DNA of 64,000 bases from Sphaeramia orbicularis (Eukaryota; Chordata; Actinopteri; Kurtiformes; Apogonidae): positions 25,829,110-25,893,109 of the forward strand of contig NC_043962.1 in the NCBI RefSeq assembly GCF_902148855.1, given 5' to 3'. The position numbers and the translations under genes are program-made. Positions within the stretch are counted from its first letter, which is position 1. Every line of letters begins with the position of its first letter. The notes beneath the pieces are model-generated. The model worked only from the letters and a program-made list of their open reading frames with translations. It did not search any database and was not told where the DNA came from. Positions 26,001 to 48,213 of the stretch are shown here, in pieces.

Positions 26001-26130
26001 CTCTACCCGTTTCTGTGGAGGCTTTCCAGCCATTGACTTCCTGAAAAGCTCCCCAAAGTCTTATTAGAGCATATTTCAGAAAATGTATCCACTGTAAGAG
26101 CATCAGAAAACATTGGCTGACAGATTTCAT
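20032..26130 (-). CDS. BTB-BACK-kelch (KLHL-type) protein
   Basis: Exons (minus): 26130-25885, 25811-25623, 25512-25328, 24535-24184, 24073-23928, 23837-23683, 20497-20340, 20214-20032, giving 537 aa. A BTB fold is seen at about residues 68-135 (VTVQTSTHAFYV, then ASSEYFRAL), a BACK-like helical region at about 145-215, and kelch blades from about 230 with GG pairs after hydrophobic strands (LYIIGGY, IYAVGGW, LFVIGGN). Such proteins usually bring substrates to cullin-3 ubiquitin ligases. The BTB N-terminus looks short, so its cullin binding is uncertain. I could not settle the subfamily; KLHL42-like proteins share some wording. From memory, human KLHDC7B sits beside CPT1B, but I see no proof of orthology. 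The stop codon lies in the TTAA of a MITE. Confidence 0.85.
20697..21250. mobile_element. Non-autonomous DNA transposon in kelch intron 6
   Basis: The left end TCACTGGCCACTTTATTAGG is a well-known fish repeat terminus. The inverse of the right end (TCACTATTTTAGGTACATC) is a decayed partner. The interior has no intact frame. The element lies in the 3.2-kb intron between 20497 and 23683. Confidence 0.65.
21598..21808 (+). repeat. Dispersed repeat with 'CCTCCGCCAAGGAGG' end, copy 2
   Basis: This copy begins TCCTCCGCCAAAGAGGTTATG and ends CTCCGAGTGCTTTTCTAGTT. It carries the same core as 6953-7310 (GTTATGGACGGATTTGGATG and ATTTTGGTGGTGATC), in the opposite orientation and without the internal duplication. 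A (TCTG)n-like run lies at about 21640-21665. Confidence 0.7.
22568..23078. mobile_element. Probable TTAA MITE, family C (kelch intron 6)
   Basis: The left end AACCTGTTTAACCCT and the inverse of the right end AACCTCTTTAGCCCT match at 13 of 15 positions, with TTAA close to both borders. No coding capacity is seen. The ends are less clean than in the other TTAA elements here. Confidence 0.5.
24609..25285. mobile_element. hAT-type MITE with perfect 8-bp target duplication
   Basis: The left end CACAGGTGTCAAAC and right end GTTTGACACCCCTG are inverted partners. The flanks ACCTAAAA at 24601-24608 and 25286-25293 are identical, which is the 8-bp duplication expected for hAT. The element lies in the kelch intron between exons 3 and 4. 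A related fragment lies at about 38755-38900. Confidence 0.88.
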
Positions 26131-26249
26131 CTCAGGGATAGATTTGTTTGGATCTACGTTAAACTCATGCTTTTCCTCAATAGTTTTTGTTAAACCTCAA
26201 AGGTCTTAGTCTTTTTCTCCTCTTGCACAATGACTGCTCCAATCATACT

Positions 26250-26256
26250 CTATATA
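26250..26256 (-). promoter_or_regulatory. Possible TATA box of the kelch gene
   Basis: A TATATAG element reads on the minus strand about 120 bases upstream of the kelch start codon. The motif is nearly symmetrical, so strand is not certain. Confidence 0.3.
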
Positions 26257-26741
26257 AGGCAAGGCCCTTCAAGAATTCCAAGCAGCCAGTGCAATGGAAA
26301 AAACAGAGGAAAGAAGTCAGTTTATCACATGTACCCTCAGCTCATCTCCCTTTCCTTCTCTCAGCTCCCAAAGTCACATGCTCTTTGACAAGTCCAACAG
26401 TGCAGCAGCTGTTACAGATTGAAGAGATCGCATACGGATAAAAACTGAATGATAGATGACACTGCAGTGTTACACAAAGTTAAACCTTCAGTTGCAAAAT
26501 TCCAGTTTGCTCTGCAAAGGATCCAGTTATTTCAGAAGCACCTTCGATCTCTGAGAAGTGTTGTTCTTTTGGAGCTCGTCTATTTTTGGCGAGTGGAGGT
26601 GGGACATCAGCCAGGCCTCTGGGGTGAAACATGGCCCTGTTCACTATGCTTTAGACGTCATCTGGGGGCACTTGAGTTACAAACTTTGCAGTTCCAAGAC
26701 AGTAATATGAGAGCACTTTAAAGTATTGCAGAATGTTGTAA

Positions 26742-27110
26742 TACAGTTGCGGAAAAAATTATTAGACCACCAAAAGTCATCATAAACAATGGTTATACAA
26801 TCAAGTACTAACTCCTGTGTGTATCATGTGACTAAAACAGACAGAAAAGAAAACATGGAATGCCTAAAAGCAGTTTTTGGCAGTACAATGCCATAGCTAT
26901 TGATGTAAGAACTTAAGTGATTTTGTTTTTTAATCAAGAAAACCATGGAAAATGGCTAGATATCAGCTCTGAAATTAAACTCTTTTGAGCTATTTTTGTA
27001 GTTATTATTATATTTGTCCAAACAAATGTACCTTTAGCTGTACCAGGCGTTAAAATGAACAAGAAATTGAAGAAAACAAGGGTGGTCTAAAAAAATTTTC
27101 TGAGACTATA
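26742..27110. mobile_element. Mariner-type MITE
   Basis: The left end TACAGTTGCGGAAAAAATTA and the inverse of the right end (TATAGTCTCAGAAAATTTTT) both lead into TTAGACCACC, and TA stands at both borders. About 370 bp, no coding capacity. It lies between the kelch promoter and the chkb 3' end. Confidence 0.8.
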
Positions 27111-27283
27111 CATTACACAGCTAAGGAAAAAAAAAATTCTGTAGAAGTTTAATAGAAAACCTTAAATAATTTGCATCATTCATAATGTTTGAAATTCAAC
27201 CAAGTGGATAAATGACAGATATGATGGACATGAAAAAACCTGATCCTGCTAAATAAAGAAAAGATATAATATTGAAACTGTAC

Positions 27284-27464
<181 letters not shown>

Positions 27465-27599
27465 AAAGTTGCATCATGAGGACACGAGAAGAGTGAACAA
27501 AGCAAGAAGCAAAAAACACATTTCAGCACCAAATCATACTGGTTCAATATTTACTCCCAATGATGTACATATTAGATGGAAAGAAAAACAGGTGCACAG

Positions 27600-29017
27600 A
27601 CAGTTTGAGAGCAAACATGTTTATTAACTGTCAAATTAAATTTTTAGTAGTGCAAAAAGAACAAAGATAAGATGGAATGGTGCAACTGAGTTTAAAACAA
27701 CATTGTACAAGAACAATACTACAGTAACAGCTACAGAAAATAGCTGAAAAACTGACGCACACGAGCAGAAAGTAAATACTCAAACATTGTCAATGACAGT
27801 ACATTTAGTCAAGAGACGGTCTAAACAAACTATAGTTACAAAAGGAACAGTAAGTAAATGGCATGTTCCTACAAAAACTTAAAACTGCAGCTGAAACAGA
27901 AAAAGAGGCAGTGTGAGTATTCCTACATAGACGTCGTTGTTAGATCTAATTTATGCAAATGGAGGGTGATCTCTCTGCAAAAGTGTCATATGAACTTCTG
28001 TAAACCTAGTACAAAATACATGTTTTCACAGCTGCTACATTACGGTTAAAAAAAATCTCACTGAATAATATGTCACAGGTCAACGTACAGTGATAACAAA
28101 GGGTAAACCAGGAACGAGATGATTATAGGTAGACATGTTCTGTTGTTGTGTTAGTCGTTGAATGCACTGTGCCGTAAAATAGCCCTCCAGTAACTATGTG
28201 CCAAAATAAGGCTAACTTTTTGCCTAACATTACTGAACCATTATATGCTTATTTTTACTTGTTCTTTAGTGCATCATTCACAAAGTTATATAGACACACA
28301 GGACGGAAGGCAGAGTAGGCAGGTAAGAATATTTACAGTTTGCTTTTTCCTTAAGAGGATACCGTTACAGTCAGCCCTTTAGCCATCTACTGTCTGTGCA
28401 TTCGAACACACGATGAACATAGAAGAAAGAGGTAGAATGACTAACAACACTGAAGCAAAGAGGTATACAAATGCCCACCACACTTTTACTCAATACCTAC
28501 GGTCAAGTATACCAAAGACCATCTCTAAGGTCAACAGTCTGAAAGGAACAGACCTTCATCCTCTGGCAACAGTATTGGTCATTACTGACGTATGACGTGC
28601 ACGAAAAAAATCCACCTGACTGAATGACTGACAAATTTGGACCCCTGATGCAAAAGTGGTCAGCGCAAGTGAAGTGGCTCTTAACAGTGATCAAAAATAG
28701 AACGTAAAAAGATGATAACACTGACATGCGTGATGCACATTCAATAAGCTGTAGGCCTTCGAAAAACGATTTCACAGTCAGGAAAGGTGCTAAAAACTGA
28801 CCGAATACAGTCAACGATTGCATTTATGCAGTGTGTTCATATGTTAATGTCTACATTTCAGTCACCGTTGTTTGTCATATACAGAGATGCATAAGACTGG
28901 AGGAGTTTAACTAACACATACTTGGAAAAAAAAACTTCTAATGTGGTGCTTAATGAAAAGGTGTTAAAAAAAAAAAAGAAAAAAAAGAAACCGCACATTC
29001 TGAGTAACAGCAGGAAC
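27600..29017 (-). other. chkb: chkb 3' UTR and poly(A) signal
   Basis: About 1.4 kb follows the chkb stop on the minus strand and ends with an AATAAA signal (plus TTTATT at 27620-27625). I see no other gene in this interval. Confidence 0.55.
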
Positions 29018-39375
<10,358 letters not shown>

Positions 39376-40590
39376 TGTGAGTTTCCTGGCGAATAGTAAC
39401 GGAAGTGCGGTGTGAAACGTCCGTCCGGGACGGGAGCCGGCGCGTGCTGACAGACGCAGATCACCGGTAAAGCTACTTAACCGGAAGAGCCAAACATAGC
39501 TGGAAGGTCTGATACGCATGGAAGGCAGCTGGTCGCAACCATTAACGTATCGGTTACAGGAGACCTTTAACCTCCGTGCGCGTTCCAACCGATGATTTGG
39601 AGGACAAATAAAGTGGCGTGTTCAATATCCAATCACTCTCAGCTATGTCAGTGTGGTGGATGAAGGGGCAGAACAACGAGCAGCACGTTTTGCGTCAGAT
39701 GCACTGAGGGCTTCTGGGAAATGGAGTGTTTGAGTGTTTAGCACAATCCAATGAGTGAAGTGTTTCTGTTTTTTCTCTAACCCGTAAGTTGTTTATAGAG
39801 AGCTGCGGATGTGGCAAAAACTGTGGCTTATGAAAGCCGTGTGGGTGGAGGATAAGGCAACCATATTCAAACCAAACAAATAAAAACAGAGAGTAGATTA
39901 TGCTTGCTTGGACTATGTGGTTATTTATCCAGGAAAAAAATAGCCCTGTATCTGCAGTTGCTTCACAGTATTTGGCATTTCTTATCCTGCTGCTGAAAAT
40001 GATAATGGATGGTAAGAATTAAGATTGCACTTGAAAATGATTAAATATAAAAATAAGAAAAATGCATTAAGCTATCAATGAATTCAGAAACAGACTCAAA
40101 CTTTTAAATAGTTTTTGTCGGACTTTTCAGCTTTATTTTCCAGTTTGAAACATGTTATCACAAACTTAATCACAATGTTACATCACATTGATAATATAAT
40201 TAAAACAGTTACCTATCACTTTTTTTTTTTTTATCAGCGTTATTAGTCATCTGTAACTGATTACTCTTCAAAAGTTAAGTTCATAACACTGGTCTTAATA
40301 TTTACATGACAATAGTGCATGGAATTGTGTATGAATTAGCATTTTCTTCTGCAGATCTTCTGAAAACTCATGTTTTGCAATACACTTAGATGAAAACTTG
40401 ATTATAATGTGCTTGAACTCATGAATCACTTTCAAAATCAAAAGGTTGGACCTTGTACCAATGTGGGACGTGGAACAAACAATAAAAAAAAAAAGTTCCA
40501 CATAAGTGGAGATACTTGGTACATGTGGCATGTGTGCAAATTAACTGCCTGATGAACATTTGTACATTATGAACATTTGTACATTATCTT
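39376..40590. other. chkb upstream region
   Basis: CpGs are frequent to about 39600, as expected for the chkb promoter and leader. No TATA box is obvious. From 39640 to 40590 the sequence is AT-rich and I see no gene. Confidence 0.4.
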
Positions 40591-40591
40591 A

Positions 40592-40852
40592 AATGGTAAA
40601 TGGACTACACTTATACAGCACATTTTCTACACCTTCGTGGTGCCCAAAGCGCTTTACAAAGTCTCACATTCACCTATTCACGCACACACTCATACACCAG
40701 TGGGCGGCTGCTGCAATGCAAGGCGCTGCCAGGCCCTACTGGGAGCAATTTAGGGTTCAGTGTCTTGCTCAAGGACACTTCGGCATGTGGACAGTCGGAG
40801 CCAGGATTCAAACTGCCAAACCCTCTCTACCAACTGAGCCACAGCCGCCCTT
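40592..40852. repeat. Dispersed fish repeat ('GCGCTTTACA' family), copy 1
   Basis: The copy runs from AATGGACTACACTTATACAGC to CACAGCCGCCC and includes GTGTCTTGCTCAAGGACACTTC. A more decayed copy in the same order lies at 62236-62487. The open frames across it are incidental. Confidence 0.75.
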
Positions 40853-41188
40853 CAACATGACCTTTACATAGTCTTGAAAGACATAGAGAGATACAGTAAA
40901 CTGCAGTTGTACTATAATGTTATTATTCATTCTTTTATATTGATTAAACTGAAAACACAGCACAGTAAAACACTGAATGTTTACCATCCTGTCTCTTCAT
41001 TATAGTTTTCTTTTAAGGAGATTTATCTGATCTGATGTTGTGTACATTTTGTAAATATTGTTTTGCTTTAACCTCATTTTAATATATAAAAGATATGTAT
41101 ATTATGAGGTGAGGGGACAGTGCCAGCCATGTTTCTTCCATCTGAAGTTATGTTTTTTTCATTTCAGGTACAGGATTTCATGAAGTCC

Positions 41189-43560
41189 CTAAACACTTTG
41201 ACTTAGGGCAACAAACTGAATTTCCTGACTGCTCACCGTCCGGTCCTCTTGTCTGGAAGTGAACGTCTTAGATTCACCAATGTCTCTCCCTGTAAACAGT
41301 CACAGAGTTAATTGCATGCTTATGTTAGATGCTCATATTTGACAGAAGAGTGTGTTTGGCTGAAACATTCTCTAATTTTCATATCATAATGTTCCTATAT
41401 AACTGAAAAAAAAAAAATCTATTTAGATTAATGTTTTAATCTGAGTCAAAAGGAAAACAGATTGCAGGATGCATATAATAGTGGTGTTTATACCAAAAAA
41501 GGTGAATACTTTACTCACTCTTTCTGAAGCACCTAGGCTCACAGTTGTATTGAGTAGATGGTTGGCACACAGCTACGTTGCAGTGGATGTACACCTAAAT
41601 AAAAACAATTTTAGTTATTAGAAATGTTAACATAAAAAAAGGAAAAATGTTCATAATTTTCTACCTTTTCATAGGTAGGATTCACAGTGTCTGCAGTTTG
41701 AGTGACTTGATTTCCTTTGCTAGGATCTGCAGCTCCAGTAGAGACAAAAGTAAACATCTGGAAAGCGAAGCGCCTGTAATGACTTGGGAACATAAGTTTT
41801 GAACCCACATTGAGCAGTTTTGTCTGGTACCGGTCCTCACGATAGGGGCAGCTGCAGGAAGAGAAAGAGAAGAAATATTTGAATGTAACAACAAAAAAAT
41901 ATATATAATGTCTTTCCTAATGTCAAAATAATATACTCTCACCCATTAATTAACAAGTCCCACTGTGGACGGCTCAAAGGGTTGGATTTAGAAGTTGCCC
42001 AACAATGTCCAAGGGTCAACACCAGATTAGGATCGGTCCTACCCAGCATTCGTACCTCAACATACACATTGTCCTGAAGTTCCTTTGTTATAGGGTATTC
42101 AGAGTCTCTGTAGTAAGAGCTGTAGGCCACATCTTCTGTGCAAACAAACATGTGGTTGATCCACAGTGAAGAACACAAAGTTGCACTAGCTGTATAAATC
42201 ACATTCCTCCTACTAACCTTCAGCACAGCCCTTCAAATGACACTGTCCATTAGCCAACCTGAGCTCCACATTCAGGATTCCAAAACCTACAGCTGGATAT
42301 GGCGAAGGAAGTATATTCATCTCAAGGAGCAGAGCTTCAGCTGTGGAGCCAGTATATCTACACTGGATCGACAAGCTAAAACAGAAAAAAAGGTTTATCC
42401 CAGTGATTTAAACAAATAAATTCCAGCTAGTTTCCTTTCAAAACTTAGCAAACAAACAAAAAATAGTAAATAAGTAAATTTAAGATTTTAAAAATTCATT
42501 AAAAAATTGAACTTTGACCTAGTTTTCCCAAAATGTAATGACATCTATTCTGGTTCACTGGTGATCTATAAACCCAATTTGGTATGAATTCAACCAATAG
42601 TTTTGCTGCTAAAGTGTTAATAAACAAAGAAACAAACCAAACATGATTGCCATAAAAACACAACAACACACAGGACTGTAGAAAAGCTCATTTTAGATCA
42701 GCTCAGATGTCACTGAATTCAACTCCCAGTGTACAGCAAGAAACTTTAGCATGCTGTGACCTCTCAGGGTTTTATAGAAAGAAAAGGACTTACTCAAAGA
42801 AACTGTCCCTGGTAATGGCTCCACGGGGTCCTAATTCAACTTCATACTGTGAGAACATCCTATTTTCATAGGTTAAAACACCATCCTCCTCCTACAGTAA
42901 ATTGGGTTAGTCTTCAATTACTACCTGACAAAACAGTATAAAAGCAATAACAAAAACTAAGATGAGAGTCATGTCATCAGAAGAACCTTACCGACATGAC
43001 AGTACCACATTCAGTGACAGGGAACTGGTAGATGGCAAAGGCTGAGGTGGTGGCAACAGGACTACAGTTGCCAGTTTTAGAAAGTAAACCAACTGATTCT
43101 AGGTCAAGGTTGGGTATGGTAGCATCTTTAGACACGATCACAATCATCTGGGCATCCTTAGTGCAGTGGAGAGTCACTGTGTACAAAGAAATAAGAGTCA
43201 GAATTATTTAGGATTTACAACAACCTAAGAATCCAACAACGCAATGCAGAAACACTCACCGTATTTCCCATAATAGCACATGGTTCCATCGAAGCAGCAG
43301 TTTAAAGCATTGCAGACTGTAGCAGAGGTGCCTGGAGCCCCACACTGTATCTTGTTCTGTTGTTCCACTACACAAGAACTGCGTCTATTCTGTGTGTCTG
43401 GGTGGCTCTTGCTTTGTGTATTCTGAGATTGCGTTGCAGGGGTTTGAGGCTGTGGATCATGGATATTCTGAGCGGTCTGATTTGTGTCTAGTTGAGCATT
43501 AACCAAACATCCTAGGAAGGCGATTGCAAAAAGACCACCAGAAATCAACTTTGAGGCCAT
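41189..43560 (-). CDS. zp4: Egg-envelope glycoprotein with trefoil and ZP domains (ZPB/ZP4-like)
   Basis: Exons (minus): 43560-43260, 43176-42992, 42891-42794, 42375-42218, 42135-41943, 41851-41665, 41594-41519, 41289-41189, giving 432 aa. Signal peptide about 1-22, then a short Gln/Pro-rich stretch (23-60). A six-Cys trefoil domain follows (Cys63, 73, 83, 88, 89, 95), then a ZP domain from about 100 to 395. RKRR at 398-401 is a furin site. The 31 residues after it have no transmembrane anchor, as in fish ZP proteins. The product is a structural component of the egg envelope; the trefoil places it in the ZP1/ZP4 (ZPB) group, and exact orthology is not settled. It stands head to head with the ZP3-type gene at 48214. 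Confidence 0.92.
42505..42615 (-). repeat. Inverted single copy of the 33044-33420 repeat unit
   Basis: ACTTTGACCTAGTTTTCCC to CAACCAATAGTTTTGCTGCT is the reverse complement of the unit found in tandem in the chkb intron. It lies in the ZPB intron between 42794 and 42375. Confidence 0.75.
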
Positions 43561-43630
43561 AATTTCACAGCACAGAATGATTCACAAAGAACACCAGATG
43601 CCATGAAAATAATGTGGCAAAATCCTGACG

Positions 43631-43637
43631 TTTATAA
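43631..43637 (-). promoter_or_regulatory. TATA box of the ZPB gene
   Basis: CTTATAAAC reads on the minus strand about 71 bases upstream of the ATG, the same spacing as in the neighbouring ZP3-type gene (TATAAAAGG 70-76 bases upstream). ZP genes commonly have short leaders and TATA promoters. Confidence 0.65.
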
Positions 43638-44299
43638 GGATGTGAAAGTCTGACTTCTATTTGCTGATTTCAGCAGCCAATCAAGTGTCCTACTTATGGA
43701 TTGGCCTGTACTGAAACATCGTGGGATTTACAGCTAATGCCAAGACCACAGAAGTGTTGCAATTATATTTTGTTATTGCACTAACAGACATCAACACAAT
43801 AGATATCTTCACAAGTGCACTTTTCCTATGTCACCTGTGCTGATTACAGTAATATTCATAGAGTGGTATCTACACCATGCTCAACCCTCAGACCCCTAAC
43901 TGATCTGTGATGAATGAAATTCTGGCTTGTTTATACAGGGTCAAACAAAAACCTTCACAGGGTCAGTATGACCGACACTGTGCAGGTCATAAAGTATTTG
44001 TATAACAAGGTACAAAAAAAAAAAAATCATGTGTTTCTGAAAAATATTGATACAACCTTTACCTGATCTTTGCATATGACAACTAACCCAAATGACAAGT
44101 CAAATGTTTATTCAAAATGTCCTGTTTCATGTGACTTTTTAACTCATCTCATACTTCCATTTTTCTAAAGCACATTTTTTTCAGCAAATATGAATTTAAA
44201 GCAACCAAATTTGTTTATTTTTTCAAAATGAAATAACATAGATGAACTGACCATATGTAAAATCATGTGGATAAATTAGCTGGAGTGTAGCTCAGGGCT

Positions 44300-44317
44300 G
44301 GGACCCCCCCCCCCCCC

Positions 44318-44345
<28 letters not shown>
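44300..44345. repeat. Poly(C) plus (CA)n microsatellite
   Basis: About 15 C residues run straight into about 13 CA units. The plus-strand sequence is pyrimidine-rich and then alternating. Confidence 0.95.
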
Positions 44346-44350
<5 letters not shown>

Positions 44351-44743
44351 TTTGCTGTTGGGTAAAGTGAGCCAGAGGTTCCAATGATTCTCCTCAGCCC
44401 CCTTATATTTACATAAAGTTACATAAAAAAACATAGTGTTCACAATATAAAATATTTTGTTTTTCATAACATTATGTGGTGTTCTATTATATAGTGAGTA
44501 TAAGTGATAAACAACCGATCTGGGAATATTCCCCAAAAGAATAAGTTTCATTCATTAAATGGTCTAATAACTATAAACAGCTGGGCCTATGTTGAATTGT
44601 GTGTACTTATATCAAATGTTTTCAACAATGTCATAATTCAGAGAAGTCCATACTTTTAATCAGTTTTATTTGGTCTTTATCTCATCTGTTTACAAGAATT
44701 TTGTTACGTCAGAGAGATTAGGATTTTTACTATGGCTTTTAGG

Positions 44744-45892
44744 GTATGCACGTGACGTCACCGCTTGCGGAAGTCACCACGGTTCCACCCACTGAGTGAC
44801 AGAAAGAGGGAGATAAGTAGAGGCTTTGGCTTGAATACTGCGAAAACTTTAGAACAATCTAAAAAAATGGGAAAGAGCTGTTGTGCCACTGATTGCACAA
44901 ATAGGTTTAAAAAGCACTCGGAGCTATCATTTTAGCGGTGACCTAAAGCCAAAGACAGAAGAAGCAGATGGATCGCTGCAATTCGTAGAAATAACTGGAA
45001 TCCAGACAACGAAACCTGGATCTGTGGTTGCCATTTCGTGTCAGGTAACGTTAATTTATGCTGTATTCTTGTATAAAATCATACCTTCAATTACATATGG
45101 TTTTGGCTAACGTTACTTCTTAGTAAAGCTCTTAATGTTAGCATCTGTCATTTAGTTCTATACTTCATAACTGAAACGTTTTTGTCTTGAATTGTGTGAT
45201 TATGAACCTTGTGCTCTACATAATTTGTAAACTATCTTAAACTGAGGCTAACCTAGTTTTCCAAAGAAGGGGGTACTCTAGCACAAAGCTGTTGTATCTG
45301 TGTTGTATCAAGTATTTGATGTTAACTCTACTTAAATCTCCACAGTACCAGTAGATCATCCACTCACTTGGGTCAGTACTAAGGGTTCAACTCCAGTAAA
45401 TCAGTAGTGAACTGTGAGCACTACTGCTGGGCCTTTACCTTGGCAACCACCGCCAAGAAAATACGTCTGCACTGACAGAAAACCTCAAAAACAATAGTAT
45501 GTTGAATTGAAAGCACTCACCAGCTGTAATCCTCTAATTAACGATGACGAGGATGTCAACAACTCTTCGTCTTTTGTATGCTTTCAGCCTTTGCATTGTG
45601 GATTTTCTCGGCGTTGAAATCACGTTCATATAAATGTCAGGATACGTGATTTCCGGCCACACCACATATCAGTGTTCGTAGACCACTTGTTGTTTGGTAG
45701 CTTGTATGGATCCATGTCGAGTCCAATTGTCTATAATTTCATGTTATATTTCACATTTTCCTGGTCTCGCTGTAGTTGTTACTATGCTCCGCCATGTTGA
45801 GCCGGTTTGTTTTTGCCACTCGGTCTGACTTAGAGGGGCGTGGCCCAGGGGGGAAGTGACGTATGTGCATTCCGTCTTTATGATTCCAAACC
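44744..45892 (+). mobile_element. DNA transposon relic with a dead THAP-domain exon
   Basis: The ends are approximate inverted partners (GGTATGCACGTGACGTCA at the left; inverse of the right GGAATGCACATACGTCA). At 44867-45043 a frame reads as a THAP zinc-finger exon: MGKSCCATDCTN, then RRSRWIAAIRRNNW and ETWICGCHF, ending in a donor (TCAG|GTAACG). The Cys and His spacing and the Trp and Pro positions fit THAP. Two in-frame stops lie where family members read Tyr and Phe. THAP exons occur in P-element and Kolobok transposons and in host genes. Borders and superfamily are tentative. Confidence 0.6.
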
Positions 45893-46405
45893 TGGAAAAG
45901 GATTGAGAACCGACACTGGGATTAAGAAAAAGACATTGATGTCAGTAGAGAGCTTTCTTTTAATGCTTTTTTCATGAACATTTTAGAAATGGACAACACA
46001 ACTGAAGATTGAAAGATTAATAATCAGAAGTATACTTTTTAATACAATAGTTAGATGGCTTATTCTTATGGTGTCACAAGACCCTTTTTCATGGATAGTT
46101 TGATCTGATGCTCAAATCCTGAACTTGTGTCATATGCATTAGTTCAGTTCCTGTTTCATCTGGCCATGATTTGATTAAAGTAATAAACAGTTGACGTTAC
46201 CCCACACTCCCTTATCAGCAGTGACCCACAATAGTTTTATGGCTCAAAATTCCTCTCTGAGACATTATGGAAGATACATGATTATATTTGGAGATATAGA
46301 TCAGCAAAATATATTTCAAGAGAGCCTATAATCCCAATCTACCACAGAGGAGTGCACTGGAGGAAAAATATTGGTTTCAACTAGCCATGCTCTATGTGGT
46401 ATGTG

Positions 46406-47278
46406 TAGTGTTGGAAAAAAGTTTTTGCACACCTTTAGATTTTACACAATCTCAAATATTATCATGAAATACTTGCAAAAAGTTTTGTTTGTGTTTTAAA
46501 AGGTGTGGCTACATCAAACAGACACAAACACATGCAAATAAAAATAACGAAACTAAATTCTTGACAGTTTCAACATGTCACACCCTGGTTTTGACTCAGA
46601 TGGAACAGTAAACATGTAGAAGGAAGCATGTGGGTTTGGAGAATGGCGCAATACTTGGCAGAGTTTAACCCTTTCATGCATGAATTATGAGAACCTGAAT
46701 CAAGAGGTTTTTATTCCTCTTTAGGCATTAAAAAAAAAAAAAAATGCAATTGAAAAAATTTTTTATGAAGCTATTTGTCATCTAGTTGAAAAAATGTCCC
46801 CTAAGCTGGACACCATGCATTTAATTTTTGAAGCAACGAAACATGTATTTACTGATGCTGTGTGAAAATTATGAAATAAAAACATTTTAATGCAGCTAAT
46901 CTGGTGTTTTCTAATGTTTTAACATACTCTAATACTAGCCGTTAATCACCTCATGGAGATAATATGGAGAAAAAAAAAATTGTTGTTAATTGAAGTCTAG
47001 TAATAATAACAAGCAATGGATTTATACTCATGTTAGAACAGCAGAGTTACAGTAATGTTATCAGTTGCAGTGTTTGTGATGATGTATTAGTGTCCACTGT
47101 GTCGGCTGATATGAAACGAAAAGAAAAAATTCCATGAATATACAAGAGAACAGCTGTAGAAGAACTGTCCACTGGAGTGACCACTGTGCATGAAAGGGTT
47201 TATAACTTAAGAGTGATTCTTAATGCAGTAATATATCACAAATGCATGGGGTGTCCAAAACCTTTTTCTACCGCCGTA
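46406..47278. mobile_element. Tc1/mariner-like MITE split by a TTAA MITE
   Basis: The left end TAGTGTTGGAAAAAAGTTTTTGCACACC and the inverse of the right end (TACGGCGGTAGAAAAAGGTTTTGGACACC) are clear partners bordered by TA. The middle (46665-47202) is a separate element of TTAA family D, so the outer element is the older one. Confidence 0.8.
46665..47202. mobile_element. TTAA MITE, family D copy 2, nested
   Basis: TTAACCCTTTCATGCATGAATT at the left and GCATGAAAGGGTTTA at the right; the right TTAA has decayed to TTTA. The interior matches 34756-35291. It is inserted within the Tc1-like MITE at 46406-47278. Confidence 0.85.
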
Positions 47279-48137
47279 TCCATATTCTAATTGTAAAGGA
47301 GAACATTTTTTTTCGAAATTCATGGCTGATTAATTCAAAATATGTATCTGCTAGTATATCTTAAACTGGAACTTTCTCACACTATGTAAATTTCATGTTT
47401 GTTTGTTTTTTTGTTGTTGTTTTTGTTAAATAAAGAAAACATGATTCCTCTAAGAACAGTGATACCATTTTAAAATTGAGTTGCTTTGGTGAGATTTGTT
47501 GAAAATATACTGAAGAAGAAAATATAGTGTCTGGATGTCATAAATCATGAAATGAAGGGAATGATGAAATTATTGTAACCATATTCCATGATGGTTAGCA
47601 ATACAGATTTTTCACTTTGCTCTGCCTGAGAAGGCCTGAAGCCACATGTTTAGAACTTTAACAGCATATCTAGGGTCTCTTGTTTTACCTTACTGTTTGT
47701 GAAACGTGTTCAGTGAATATTCTCTAGGGTCTTATAATTTGCATTGATTCACACAATGTTTTCTGGCCAAATAAAGTGTTTAACCTGTCATGTAGAGCAC
47801 AGGTAGTCCTGACCTAGTGTCACTATGACTTTTAATGACACTGTGTGCCAACTACTTTATATAACTTTTCCAATTCAATTGAAAAAACTATTAAAATTGT
47901 TTTTCCTAAATAAAGCTAGATTTTCATTTCATGTAATACTTTACCATCATATAATGACTGAAGTGACTGAAATCAATAACGTGTGACTGACATGAATAAT
48001 CCGAACCCAGCTGTATGCATCCTGATGACCTTAACCATATGCCTCCAGCCAATGAAATGACAGTATGTATCAGGACAGATGTGAAATGGGCAGAACAAGG
48101 GGCAGGGATGTCAGGCACGTAATCAGACTCATTGTGT

Positions 48138-48146
48138 TATAAAAGG
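48138..48146 (+). promoter_or_regulatory. TATA box of the ZP3-type gene
   Basis: TATAAAAGG lies 76 to 68 bases upstream of the start codon. A CAGATG E-box lies at 48075-48080; E-boxes near TATA are bound by the oocyte factor FIGLA in other ZP genes, but use here is not shown by the sequence. Confidence 0.7.
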
Positions 48147-48213
48147 TGAAGCAAATCTCAACATTTCTTACAACACCTTGTGAACACCGTGGATCACTTG
48201 TCGTTGTGAAGCA

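Noticed and set aside
40593-40871. Two plus-strand frames of 86-92 aa
   Set aside because: They fall exactly on a dispersed repeat copy.
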